Origin: Pseudomonadota bacterium
GTDB lineage: Bacteria > Pseudomonadota > Gammaproteobacteria > Xanthomonadales > Xanthomonadaceae
Direction: 5' to 3'
Assembly (NCBI GenBank): GCA_023395465.1
Contig: JAEWZE010000052.1
Location: forward strand, 1-30,964
DNA: 30,964 nt
In this document: piece after piece, positions 1 to 7,456 of the stretch
How the letters are laid out: each line of letters opens with the position of its first letter
How positions within the stretch are numbered: the stretch's first letter is position 1
Made by a program: the position numbers and the translations under genes
The notes under the pieces: model-generated
Databases searched by the model: none
What the model was told of the DNA's origin: nothing
The model's input: the letters and a program-made list of their open reading frames with translations, nothing else

Positions 1-433
1 GTCCGAGGCGCTGCGGCTGGCCCCGGCTGCCGCGGCCCGGACGCCGGAATTCGTGCTGTCGCCGCCGCCTCCGCCCGCGCCACCGGCGCCGCCCACGGTG
101 GAGGCCGCCCACGCTCCGCCGGCGGCACCTTCTCCTGCGACGCTGCCGGAACCCGCGGCGCGCGCGCAGGCGCCGTCGCCCGCGCTCGACAGGATCGAGG
201 TCAGCGGCAGCCGCGTCGCCGAGGAGGTGGACGTGCTCGCCGACCAGCCACTCGACGACCGCCCGCCCGCCTCGGCCGACTCGCCGGCCATCCGCGAGCG
301 CTGGCTGCAGCGCATCCGCGAGTTGCGCGATGCCGGCCGCGGCGACGAAGCCCGCGACAGCCTGCGCGAGTTCGTGCGCCGGCATCCGCAGGCCGCGATT
401 CCGGCCGACCTGCGCCCGATGCTCGACGGATGA
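1..433 (+). CDS. C-terminal part of an unidentified Pro/Ala-rich protein
   Basis: The frame is open from the first base of the window to TGA at 431-433, so the start lies upstream. A GTG at 53 is internal and is not taken as the start. The visible part, about 143 residues, begins with a low-complexity Pro/Ala stretch (PPPPPAPPAPP and more) and ends with a charged helical segment reading RIRELRDAGRGDEARDSL, then EFVRRHPQAAIPADLRPML. A disordered linker followed by a short helical tail of this kind occurs at the end of Xanthomonadaceae membrane proteins encoded beside ECF sigma factors, so an anti-sigma-like protein is possible. The diagnostic N-terminus is missing, so no function is claimed. 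Its stop overlaps the next ATG (ATGA), which indicates translational coupling to the YigZ-type gene. Confidence 0.7.
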   Translation, partial: SEALRLAPAAAARTPEFVLSPPPPPAPPAPPTVEAAHAPPAAPSPATLPEPAARAQAPSPALDRIEVSGSRVAEEVDVLADQPLDDRPPASADSPAIRERWLQRIRELRDAGRGDEARDSLREFVRRHPQAAIPADLRPMLDG

Positions 434-1020
434 CGCTGGACACGCTGGCTGCACCGGTGCAGCACGCCCTCGAGGTCAGGCACAGCCGCTTCATCGCCCA
501 TGCCGCTCCGATCGTCACGCCCATGGACGCGGCCGGCTTCCTGCGGGACGTGGCCGTGCCCGACGCCACCCACAATTGCTGGGCCTGGCGCATGGGCGGC
601 GACTATCGCAGCAGCGACGACGGCGAACCGGCCGGCACTGCCGGACGCCCGATCCTGGCCGCGATCGACGGCCAGGGCTGCGACCGGATCGTGGTCGTGG
701 TCACCCGCTGGTTCGGCGGGATCAAGCTCGGTGCCGGCGGCCTGGTGCGCGCCTACGGCGGGGCCGCCGCCGAGTGCCTGCGCCTGGCGCCGCGCCTGCC
801 GCTGGTCGAGACCACGCGGCTGGCGGTGCACGTCGCGTTCGAGGACATTTCGCTGCTGCACCACCTGTTGCCGGCCTTTTCGGCGACCAAGCAGGGCGAG
901 GCGTTCGACGCCGACGGTGCCCGGATCGCGCTCGAACTGCCCTCGGAACAGGCCGACGCCTTGAAAAACCGGCTGCGCGACGCCACCCGTGACCGGGCAC
1001 GATTCGACGACGAAGGCTGA
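430..1020 (+). CDS. YigZ/IMPACT family protein (UPF0029)
   Basis: This 196-residue protein has the UPF0029 (IMPACT N-terminal) signature. It shows HNCWAWRMG, then SSDDGEPAGTAGRPIL around residues 60-75, then VVVTRWFGGIKLGAGGL around residues 87-103. The rest is a small C-terminal domain typical of bacterial YigZ, and total length is normal for the family. Eukaryotic IMPACT interferes with activation of the kinase GCN2. The bacterial role is not settled, although structures suggest nucleic-acid or ribosome binding. The ATG at 430 overlaps the previous stop, and its own TGA at 1018-1020 overlaps the ATG of the ABC exporter. The three genes therefore look like one translationally coupled operon. 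The family call is secure; the function is not known. Confidence 0.93.
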   Translation: MTLDTLAAPVQHALEVRHSRFIAHAAPIVTPMDAAGFLRDVAVPDATHNCWAWRMGGDYRSSDDGEPAGTAGRPILAAIDGQGCDRIVVVVTRWFGGIKLGAGGLVRAYGGAAAECLRLAPRLPLVETTRLAVHVAFEDISLLHHLLPAFSATKQGEAFDADGARIALELPSEQADALKNRLRDATRDRARFDDEG

Positions 1021-2819
1021 TGGCGTTTTCCCGTGACAGGCGCAACGGCGCCCGCGACACCGCGCCGGACGCGTCCGGCGCCGGCAAGGCTCCGATCGGA
1101 TCGCTGCGCACGCTGTGGCCCTTCGTCATGCGCCAGAAGAAGCTTTTCGCGGCCTGGCTGGTGGCGCTGGCGGCCTCGTCCAGCGCGACGCTCGCGCTGC
1201 CGGTCGCCGTGCGCCACGTGATCGACCAGGGCTTCAGCAGCGGCAGCAACATCGACGCGACCTTCGCGATGGTGCTGCTGGTGGCGCTCGCGCTAGCCTT
1301 CGCCACCGCGGCCCGCTTCTTCTTCGTTTCGCTGCTGGGCGAGCGCGTGGTGGCCGACCTTCGCAACCGACTGTACGGGCACCTGGTCGGGCTGGACCAG
1401 GCGTTCTTCGAGCGCAGCCGCAGCGGCGAGCTGGTCTCGCGCCTGAGCGCGGACACCGAACTGCTGCGCAGCGTGATCGGCTCGACCATGTCGGTGGCCC
1501 TGCGCAGCGTGGTCACCGTGCTGGGCAGCGTGGTGATGCTGGTGGTCACCAGCCCGAAGCTGGCGGTGTGGGCGCTGGTGGGCATTCCGCTGTTCGTGCT
1601 GCCGCTGGTGCTGGGCGGACGCCGGCTGCAGAAGATCTCGCGCCAGGCCCAGGACCGCGTGGCGGATGCCAACTCGCTCGCCGCCGAATCGCTGGGCGCG
1701 ATCCGCACGGTGCAGTCGCACGCGCGCGAGGACTACGAACGCGGACGCTTCACGGATGCGGTGGCGCTGTCGGTGGCGACCGCGCGCCGGCGCATCGGCG
1801 TGCAGTCGCTGGTCACCGCGGTGGCGATCTCGCTGATCTTCGGCGCGATCATCCTGGTGCTGTGGTCGGGCGCGCACGACGTGATCCGCGGCGACATGAC
1901 CGCCGGCACGCTGGGCCAGTTCGTGCTGTACGCGCTGCTGGGCGCCGGCTCGGTAGGCGCGCTGGCCGAAGTGTGGAACGAACTGCAGCGCGCGGCCGGC
2001 GGCATGGGCCGGATCAGCGAACTGCTGGGCGAGCGCAGCGGCATCGTCGCGCCCGCGCATCCGGCCTCGCTGCCGCGGCCGCTGCGCGGCGCCCTGCACC
2101 TGGACGACGTCTCGTTCCACTATCCCTCGCGGCCCGACGCACCGGCGCTGCATGGCTTCAGCCTGGACGTGGCGCCTGGCGAAACAGTGGCGCTGGTCGG
2201 GCCGTCGGGCGCCGGCAAGAGCACGGTGCTGGCGCTGCTGCTGCGCTTCCACGATCCGCAGTCGGGCAAGATCACCGTCGATGGCATCGACGTGGCCACG
2301 CTCGATCCGGTGGCGCTGCGCGAGGCGATCGCGCTGGTCCCGCAGCAACCGGCGATCTTCGCCGCCAGCGCGCGCGACAACATCCGCTATGGCCGGCTCG
2401 GCGCCAGCGACGCGGACGTCGAGGCCGCCGCGTCCGCGGCCGAGGCGCACGAATTCATCCGCGCCCTGCCCGCTGGTTACGACGAACAGCTGGGCGAACG
2501 CGGCGCGCGTCTCTCCGGCGGCCAGCAGCAGCGCATCGCGATCGCCCGCGCGCTGCTGCGCGATGCGCCGATCCTGCTGCTCGACGAGGCCACCTCGGCG
2601 CTCGACGCGCAGAGCGAGCGTGCGGTACAGACCGCCCTGGAACACCTGATGGAAGGCCGCACCACCCTGGTGATCGCGCACCGCCTGGCCACCATCCTCA
2701 AGGCCGACCGCATCGTGGTGATGGACCAGGGCCGCATCGTGGCCCAGGGCACGCACGAAGAGCTGCTGGCACAGGGCGGCCTCTACGCCGAGCTGGCGCG
2801 GCTGCAGTTCATCGACTGA
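1020..2819 (+). CDS. ABC exporter with fused permease and ATPase (MsbA/ABCB type)
   Basis: This 599-residue half-transporter would act as a homodimer in the inner membrane. An N-terminal type IV exporter domain (about residues 35-320) carries six hydrophobic segments, including the charged loop EDYERGRFTDAV typical of these permeases. The ATPase domain follows: Walker A GPSGAGKST at 394-402, the Q-loop region VPQQPAIF, signature LSGGQQQR from 498, Walker B ILLLDEATSALD with Asp522 and catalytic Glu523, and the switch His in IAHRLATI. All ATPase motifs are intact. The substrate cannot be read from the sequence: lipid A (MsbA), drugs and peptides are all possible. No lpxK follows, so it is probably not the main MsbA. 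Its 3' end overlaps the convergent XRE gene by 11 bp. Confidence 0.95.
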   Translation: MAFSRDRRNGARDTAPDASGAGKAPIGSLRTLWPFVMRQKKLFAAWLVALAASSSATLALPVAVRHVIDQGFSSGSNIDATFAMVLLVALALAFATAARFFFVSLLGERVVADLRNRLYGHLVGLDQAFFERSRSGELVSRLSADTELLRSVIGSTMSVALRSVVTVLGSVVMLVVTSPKLAVWALVGIPLFVLPLVLGGRRLQKISRQAQDRVADANSLAAESLGAIRTVQSHAREDYERGRFTDAVALSVATARRRIGVQSLVTAVAISLIFGAIILVLWSGAHDVIRGDMTAGTLGQFVLYALLGAGSVGALAEVWNELQRAAGGMGRISELLGERSGIVAPAHPASLPRPLRGALHLDDVSFHYPSRPDAPALHGFSLDVAPGETVALVGPSGAGKSTVLALLLRFHDPQSGKITVDGIDVATLDPVALREAIALVPQQPAIFAASARDNIRYGRLGASDADVEAAASAAEAHEFIRALPAGYDEQLGERGARLSGGQQQRIAIARALLRDAPILLLDEATSALDAQSERAVQTALEHLMEGRTTLVIAHRLATILKADRIVVMDQGRIVAQGTHEELLAQGGLYAELARLQFID

Positions 2820-3669
2820 GGCCGCGGGCGTCCGCTCCGTCTGTGGCCGCCGCCAGCGCGCGGCAGTGGGCTGCGGTCGCATCGTCCATCGGGAAGCAGC
2901 ACTCGATGTGCAACTCGTCCAGGGTGATGTCGCGCGGCATGGCGAAGGTGGTGATGGTCGAGAAGAAGCGCAACTCGATCCCATCCCTGCGAAGGACGGT
3001 CGTCAGCAGCGGCGACGGCGGGTAGGACAGGTCGCACAGGCGCCAGCGCGCAGGCACGCCCGGATACGACAGCATCTCCTGCAGCAGCCCGGCCGCGACG
3101 CGGTCGCCGGGCGCCGCGGCGACCTGTTCGTGCAGGTGCCGGATCAGTTCGCCCGCCACCTCCTCCCAGTTGGCGATCGCCTCGCGCAGGTCGGCCGGGT
3201 CGAAGAACTGGCGCATGATGTTGGCGTGCGCGCTGTCGCGGCCGCCGAGCATCAGCCGGTTGACGCGCATGGCGGCGTCATTGGCGCGCAGCACGTCCCA
3301 GCGGCGGTTGATCAGGAACGCCGGGTACGGCGACTGCTGGGCGAGGATCGCGTCGATGGCCTGGTCGATGCGCGCCAGCACCGGCGCGCCGAGCGCGGTC
3401 TCGGGAAACTGCGGCGCGAAGCCCGCGTCGAGCAGGAGCGCGTTGCGCTCGCGCAGCGGCAGCTCCAGCGCGTCGGCCAGCCGTGCCAGCAGCTCGCGTC
3501 CGGGCCGCGACTTGCCGGTTTCGATGCAGCTCAGGTGGCGGGCAGAGACGTCGGCGGCGAGTGCCAGATCGAGCTGGCTCAGGTGCCGTGCATTGCGCCA
3601 CTCGCGCAGCCGCGCACCAACCGCCATCGGCACGGGATCGCTGCTGTGTCGCTGGCGCGCGCCGTCCAT
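2809..3669 (-). CDS. XRE-family regulator with MmyB-like ligand domain
   Basis: This protein of about 286 residues has two domains. An N-terminal Cro/C1-type helix-turn-helix (about residues 18-75) contains LREWRNARHLSQLDLALAA, then DVSARHLSCIETGKSRPGRE. An MmyB-type domain (about 105-270) contains YPAFLINRRWDVLRAND and RWRLCDLSYPPSPLLTTVL. MmyB-type regulators are thought to bind a small, possibly fatty-acid-like ligand and often control an adjacent redox or metabolic gene. The ATG at 3669 is chosen because a -10-like TATCCT lies six bases upstream. The ATG at 3627 (MAVGARL), where related proteins usually begin, is the main alternative. The gene is divergent from the PEP mutase-family gene, which is a plausible target. 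Its stop lies inside the 3' end of the ABC exporter. Confidence 0.92.
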   Translation of the reverse strand: MDGARQRHSSDPVPMAVGARLREWRNARHLSQLDLALAADVSARHLSCIETGKSRPGRELLARLADALELPLRERNALLLDAGFAPQFPETALGAPVLARIDQAIDAILAQQSPYPAFLINRRWDVLRANDAAMRVNRLMLGGRDSAHANIMRQFFDPADLREAIANWEEVAGELIRHLHEQVAAAPGDRVAAGLLQEMLSYPGVPARWRLCDLSYPPSPLLTTVLRRDGIELRFFSTITTFAMPRDITLDELHIECCFPMDDATAAHCRALAAATDGADARGLSR

Positions 3670-3675
3670 GCCGCG

Positions 3676-3681
3676 AGGATA
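3676..3681 (-). promoter_or_regulatory. Candidate -10 box for a leaderless XRE-regulator mRNA
   Basis: On the minus strand TATCCT is followed by six bases and then the ATG at 3669-3667. Transcription would begin at or next to the A of ATG, giving a leaderless message. No Shine-Dalgarno sequence precedes this ATG, which agrees. No convincing -35 box is visible. Confidence 0.35.
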
Positions 3682-3704
3682 CGGCCGCCCGCCACCCGGC
3701 CGCC

Positions 3705-3720
3705 ATGACCTGCGCGTCAT
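3705..3720. promoter_or_regulatory. Inverted repeat ATGAC-N6-GTCAT, candidate operator
   Basis: A dyad with 5-bp arms and a 6-bp spacer lies in the 110-bp gap between the divergent XRE regulator and the PEP mutase-family gene. Its position suits binding by a dimeric regulator such as the neighbouring XRE protein. The arms are short, so chance is a real possibility. Confidence 0.3.
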
Positions 3721-3779
3721 TGCCGCCCGCACGCCGTGCGCGCAGCCTGCGCCGCAACCACACGGCCCGGAGCCACGCC

Positions 3780-4541
3780 ATGCATCCCCGCACCCCGCTC
3801 GCACGTCGCCTCCACGCCCTGCACCAGGGTCCCCGGCCATTGCTGCTGTTCAACGCCTGGGACGCGGGCAGCGCGAAGACCATCGCCGGCTGCGGCGCGG
3901 AGGCGCTGGCCACCAGCAGCTGGTCGGTGGCTGCCGCGCACAGCCTGCCCGATGGCGAACAGCTGCCGCTGGAGGCGACGCTTGAGACTGTCGCCCGGAT
4001 CGCGAGGGTGAGCGGGCTGCCGCTGACGGTGGACCTGGAACGCGGCTACGACAATCCGGCCGACACCGTGGCGCGCGCCATCGCGGCCGGCGCGGTCGGC
4101 GGCAATTTCGAGGACGGACTGGCGTCGGGCCTGCGCCCGCTGGAGGACCAGGCCGCGCGGCTCGCGCAGGTGCGCGCGGCCGCCGACGTCGCAGGGTTGC
4201 CGTTCTTCATCAACGCCCGCACCGACCTGTTCCTGCAGCGACCCGCCGATACGCACGATGCCGCCCTGGTGGACGAGGCGCTGGCGCGTGCACGGGACTA
4301 TGCCGCCGCCGGCGCCAATGGGCTGTTCGTGCCGGGGCTGGTCACACCCGCGCTGATCGAGCGCGTGGTGCAGGGGTCGCCGGTGCCGGTCAACATCATG
4401 TGGGTGCCCGGCTGCCCCGCGTTCGATGCATTGGCCCGGCTCGGCGTCGCGCGCGTGAGCCACGGTCCCGGCCCCTACCTCGCGGCGATGCGGGCGGTGA
4501 CCGGGGCCTACGCGGAGGCGCGGGGCGCCAGTCCGCCCTAG
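3780..4541 (+). CDS. Isocitrate lyase/PEP mutase superfamily protein
   Basis: This 253-residue alpha/beta-barrel protein belongs to the PEP mutase-like branch (PF13714). The sequence shows LLLFNAWDAGSAKTIAGCGAEAL near the N-terminus, metal-binding VDLERGYDNPADTV around residues 82-95, GNFEDG around 109-114 and FINARTDLF around 143-151. The KKCGH loop of true isocitrate lyases is absent. Members of this branch cleave or form C-C or C-P bonds in alpha-oxo acid-like substrates (methylisocitrate, oxaloacetate, phosphonopyruvate), and the substrate cannot be assigned here. No phosphonate genes are nearby. The ATG at 3780 is chosen because the homologous N-terminus begins there. It is divergent from the XRE regulator and convergent with the AraC gene, 18 bp away. 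Confidence 0.9.
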   Translation: MHPRTPLARRLHALHQGPRPLLLFNAWDAGSAKTIAGCGAEALATSSWSVAAAHSLPDGEQLPLEATLETVARIARVSGLPLTVDLERGYDNPADTVARAIAAGAVGGNFEDGLASGLRPLEDQAARLAQVRAAADVAGLPFFINARTDLFLQRPADTHDAALVDEALARARDYAAAGANGLFVPGLVTPALIERVVQGSPVPVNIMWVPGCPAFDALARLGVARVSHGPGPYLAAMRAVTGAYAEARGASPP

Positions 4542-4559
4542 GACGGGCGCCCACGCCTG

Positions 4560-5396
4560 CTACGCGGACCCGTCCTCCGTCAGCTGCCTGCGCCACTCGC
4601 GCGGCGAGCGTCCCATGCTCGCCCTGAACGCGCGGGACAGTGCCGCCTCGCTGCCGTAGCCCACGTCGGCCGCCACCGCCTTGAGCGGCCGGCCGCGCCG
4701 CAGTGCCTGCTGCGCCAGCCCGATCCGCCATTCCTGCAGGTAGTGCCCGGGCGTGATGCCCACCGTGTCGCGAAACGCGGCGGCGAACACGCTGCGCGAC
4801 ATGCCCGCTTCGCGCGCCAGCGCATCGAGCGTCCAGGGGCGCGCGGGCGATTCGTGCATCGCCACCAGCGCGCCCCGCAGGCGCGGATGGGACAGGCCCG
4901 CGAGCATGCCGCCGCTGATGCCGCCCTGCTCCATCAGTTGTCGCAGCACCTGGATCATCACCACCTCGAAAAGGCGCTCCACCAGCGCCACGCGCCCGCA
5001 GCGCTGCTCGAACGCTTCCTCGAACAGCAGATCCAGCACCGGCTCCGCACCGGCAATTTCCGCCAGCGGCAGGCAGACCAGCGGCGGCAACGAAATGGCG
5101 ATCGGATTGCCGGCGCCACCCTCGAAGGACAGATGCGCGCAAACCATGTCCGCGCCGCGCACCGGATCGGTGACGAAGCGGTGCGCGAGCGGACGTGGAT
5201 ACAGCAGCAGCGACGGCCGATCGATGCGCAGCGCGTCGCGACCGTGCACCACGTCGACCACGCCTTCGCGCACCAGGTGCAGTTGGCCGTGCCGGCCGTC
5301 GTCCTCGACCGCATTGATCCCGCACAGCGGCCCGGCGTTGAACACCTGCGCGGCGACCGGGAAATGCGCCATGAGCGCGGCAAGCCTGTCAGCCAA
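4560..5396 (-). CDS. AraC-family regulator with cupin_6 sensor domain
   Basis: This regulator of about 278 residues has an N-terminal cupin-like domain (about 1-170) with the family pattern HLVREGVVDVVHG, then LLLYPRPLAHRF, and a C-terminal double AraC helix-turn-helix (about 185-275). The second domain contains LAREAGMSRSVFAAAFRDTVG, written here in part, and VAADVGYGSEAALSRAF. The start is unusual. No ATG covers the conserved DRLAALMAHFPV segment, but a TTG at 5396 has GGGAG seven bases upstream. An in-frame TTG at 5414 and an ATG at 5372 are alternatives. The gene is divergent from ohr and the alpha/beta hydrolase. Such regulators usually act on the divergent gene, so control of these oxidative-stress genes is inferred. 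Confidence 0.9.
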   Translation of the reverse strand: MADRLAALMAHFPVAAQVFNAGPLCGINAVEDDGRHGQLHLVREGVVDVVHGRDALRIDRPSLLLYPRPLAHRFVTDPVRGADMVCAHLSFEGGAGNPIAISLPPLVCLPLAEIAGAEPVLDLLFEEAFEQRCGRVALVERLFEVVMIQVLRQLMEQGGISGGMLAGLSHPRLRGALVAMHESPARPWTLDALAREAGMSRSVFAAAFRDTVGITPGHYLQEWRIGLAQQALRRGRPLKAVAADVGYGSEAALSRAFRASMGRSPREWRRQLTEDGSA

Positions 5397-5420
5397 TCGA
5401 ATACTCCCGGTCAAGTTTTT

Positions 5421-5448
5421 CGGACTTTACATCACCAATGGTCCGGAC
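5421..5448. promoter_or_regulatory. Dyad symmetry in the araC-ohr divergent gap
   Basis: The 118-bp divergent gap contains CGGAC-N15-GTCCG, and the right arm forms part of the 8-bp palindrome GTCCGGAC at 5441-5448. It also holds the most AT-rich stretch of this neighbourhood (AAGTTTTT, TTTACATCACCAAT). This is a reasonable place for the promoters and for AraC binding. No clear -35/-10 pair can be fixed. Confidence 0.3.
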
Positions 5449-5514
5449 GAGGCGTCCAAAGTGGCGCTCACCGGGGACGCACCCCGGCCACCCACCACCG
5501 ACAGGAGTTGCCCC

Positions 5515-5943
5515 ATGGCCATCGACACGATCCTCTACACCGCCACCGCCGTCGCCAACGGCGGCCGCGAAGGACGCGCCCGTTCCGAGGACGGCGCGCT
5601 CGACGTGCAGCTGTCCACCCCACGCGAGCTGGGCGGCGCCGGCGGCCCCGGCACCAATCCCGAACAGCTGTTCGCCGCCGGTTACTCGGCCTGCTTCCTC
5701 GGCGCCCTGAAGTTCGTCGCCGGTCGCCAGAAGGTCGCGCTGCCCGAATCGACCAGCGTCAGCGGACGCGTCGGCATCGGCCGGATCCCGACCGGCTTCG
5801 GCATCGAGGCCGCGCTCACGGTGTCCGCCCCCGGCATCGACCGCGCCACGCTGCAGGCGCTGATCGAGCAGGCCCACATCGTCTGCCCCTACTCCAACGC
5901 CACCCGCGGAAACTTCGACGTCTCGCTGTCGATTGCCGACTGA
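5515..5943 (+). CDS. ohr: Organic hydroperoxide resistance protein Ohr
   Basis: This 142-residue OsmC/Ohr-superfamily thiol peroxidase reduces organic hydroperoxides, using lipoylated proteins or dihydrolipoamide as reductant in characterised members. The residues of Pseudomonas Ohr occur at the same numbering: Arg18, Glu50, peroxidatic Cys60 in SACFLGALK and resolving Cys124 in VCPYSNATRGN. The last motif separates Ohr from OsmC. The N-terminus (ILYTATAVANGGREG) is typical. The ATG at 5515 has AGGAG upstream. Ohr is normally controlled by the MarR-type OhrR, but no ohrR is adjacent here. Instead an AraC regulator is divergent and an exported alpha/beta hydrolase follows after 52 bp. The protein acts in the cytoplasm. 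Confidence 0.96.
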   Translation: MAIDTILYTATAVANGGREGRARSEDGALDVQLSTPRELGGAGGPGTNPEQLFAAGYSACFLGALKFVAGRQKVALPESTSVSGRVGIGRIPTGFGIEAALTVSAPGIDRATLQALIEQAHIVCPYSNATRGNFDVSLSIAD

Positions 5944-5995
5944 CACGACCCCGCAGCCGCATCGCCCCTCATACCGCCCCGATCAAGGACCCGTC

Positions 5996-6952
5996 ATGAA
6001 TCTGTTCCGCCGCACCCTCGCCACCAGCCTGCTCGCCCTCGCCGTCCATGCCAGCGGGGCCCACGCCGGGCAACCAGACGCCGCCAACCTCCAGGCGGCC
6101 GCGCGCGCCGCCGCCGTCGACGGCAGCTACATCGTCACCCGCGACAAGGTCCGCCTCTACTACAAGGACTGGGGCCCGAAGGACGGCCCGGTGGTCACCT
6201 TCAGCCACGGCTGGCCGCTGAGCTCGGACAGCTGGGAGTCGCAGATGCTGTTCCTGGCCGGGAAGGGCTACCGCGTCGTCGCCCACGACCGCCGCGGCCA
6301 CGGCCGCTCCAGCCAGCCGTGGGACGGCAACGACATGGACCACTACGCCGACGACCTGGCCGCCGTGATCGCCGCGCTCGACCTGCGCGATGTCACCGTG
6401 GTCGGCTTCTCCACCGGCGGCGGCGAAGTGGCGCGCTACATCGGCCGCCACGGCACCGCACGGGTGAAGAAGGCGGTGCTGGTCGGTGCGGTCACGCCCT
6501 TCATGCTGCGCACCGACGACAACCCCGACGGGGCGCCCATCGAACTGTTCGACGGCTTCCGCAAGGCCGCGCAGGAAAACCGAGCGCAGCAGTACCTCGA
6601 CATCGCCTCGGGCCCGTTCTTCGGCTTCGACAAGCCCGGCGCGACGCCGAACCAGGGCCTGGTCCAGAACTTCTACAGCCAGGGCATGCAGGCCGGACAC
6701 AGGAACACCTACGAATCGATCGCGGCGTTCTCGGCCAGCGACTTCCGCGGCGACCTGGCCAAGTTCGACGTGCCGACCCTGGTGATCCATGGCGGCGACG
6801 ACCGGATCGTGCCGCCGGCGATGTCGGCCCAACTGGTGCCGCGCCACGTCGCGCACGCCGAAGTGATCCTCTACCCCGGCGCGCCGCACGGCATCACCGA
6901 CACCCACAAGGACCGGCTCAACCAGGACCTGCTGGCGTTCCTGTCCAGGTAG
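5996..6952 (+). CDS. Exported alpha/beta hydrolase (non-heme haloperoxidase/esterase type)
   Basis: This 318-residue protein begins with a signal peptide (MNLFRRTLATSLLALAV, then HASGAHA before cleavage), so a periplasmic location is likely. The mature part is an alpha/beta hydrolase of the cofactor-free chloroperoxidase/arylesterase group. It has the oxyanion motif HGWPL at 71-75, nucleophile elbow GFSTGGG with Ser139, the acid in GGDDRIVPP (Asp268 or Asp269), and His298 in GAPHGI. The triad is complete. Family members hydrolyse esters and some also perhydrolyse carboxylic acids, so the haloperoxidase name should not be taken as proof of activity. It follows ohr on the same strand and ends at a strong hairpin. 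A signal peptide is unusual for the common cytoplasmic members. Confidence 0.92.
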   Translation: MNLFRRTLATSLLALAVHASGAHAGQPDAANLQAAARAAAVDGSYIVTRDKVRLYYKDWGPKDGPVVTFSHGWPLSSDSWESQMLFLAGKGYRVVAHDRRGHGRSSQPWDGNDMDHYADDLAAVIAALDLRDVTVVGFSTGGGEVARYIGRHGTARVKKAVLVGAVTPFMLRTDDNPDGAPIELFDGFRKAAQENRAQQYLDIASGPFFGFDKPGATPNQGLVQNFYSQGMQAGHRNTYESIAAFSASDFRGDLAKFDVPTLVIHGGDDRIVPPAMSAQLVPRHVAHAEVILYPGAPHGITDTHKDRLNQDLLAFLSR

Positions 6953-6968
6953 GTGGCAGGCGATACCC

Positions 6969-6999
6969 GCCGGCCGCGGAGGCAACGTCCGCGGCCGGC
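6969..6999 (+). terminator. Probable terminator after the ohr-hydrolase unit
   Basis: A perfect 12-bp stem (6969-6980 with 6988-6999) and a 7-base loop GGCAACG begins 17 bases after the hydrolase stop. It is followed only by CCTTGT, so the U-tract is weak. The very stable GC stem and its position support termination. Confidence 0.6.
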
Positions 7000-7185
7000 C
7001 CTTGTCGCCGGCGATTCGCGCACCGTGCAGCTTCGAGGACACCAGGCGACAGTTCCCGGCCGCCCCTGACTACCCCGGCAGCACGGCGGGCTTCCTCGAA
7101 TCCCATCCCGCAACCCGCGGCCGTCAGCGAGCAGGCCACGCCTGGGTAGTGAAGGACGCCGGTCCCGACCCCATCCGGAGCCGAG

Positions 7186-7290
7186 CTCGCCGTGTCCGGC
7201 GGGCCTGCGCAGCGAAATCAGGGGGGAGGCATGCGCCTGCAGGCGCATGCCGGAGGACATTCGTGGAGCAGGCCTGCCGGACACGGCGAG
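7186..7290 (+). repeat. Nested inverted-repeat element, copy A
   Basis: The outer arms 7186-7208 and 7268-7290 are 23 bp each and complementary with one mismatch. Inside lies a perfect 22-bp palindrome at 7229-7250. Between arm and palindrome the plus strand reads GCGAAATCAGGGGGGAGGC (7212-7230), and after it GCCGGAGGACATT (7249-7261). These two core strings recur in copy B at 10403-10500 on the other strand, while the stems differ in sequence but stay self-complementary. This suggests a folded DNA or RNA element. No family name is known to me. Confidence 0.75.
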
Positions 7291-7456
7291 ACCAACCGGT
7301 CGCGAAAGAACAAGCCAGCATCCATCATCCCGAAGGGACACCAGCCGCTCCGACACGCTGGGCTGGACGCACCGCATCCTCTCCGCCCCTGCGAGGAACC
7401 ACGCACCGCGCAAGGATCAGAAGGCGAATCAGGAACACCCACCGTCACACCGAAGG

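Larger units (their letters stand above)
6953..7456. other. 504-bp gene-free stretch between hydrolase and aidB-like gene
   Basis: This holds the hydrolase terminator and the nested inverted-repeat element at 7186-7290. No open frame here has a recognisable protein family, and the frames that cross it are GC-rich antisense readings. The segment 7291-7456, just downstream of the minus-strand aidB-like gene, has no clear hairpin with a U-tract. The region looks like accumulated repeat-derived sequence. Confidence 0.6.

Noticed and set aside
4541..4575. GGACGGG and CCCGTCC as a bidirectional terminator between convergent genes
   Set aside because: Seven-base arms with a 21-base loop lying inside the coding ends; too weak to support.
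6871..7413. A 180-codon minus-strand frame across the gene-free gap
   Set aside because: It overlaps the hydrolase 3' end antisense and is composed mostly of translated inverted repeat.
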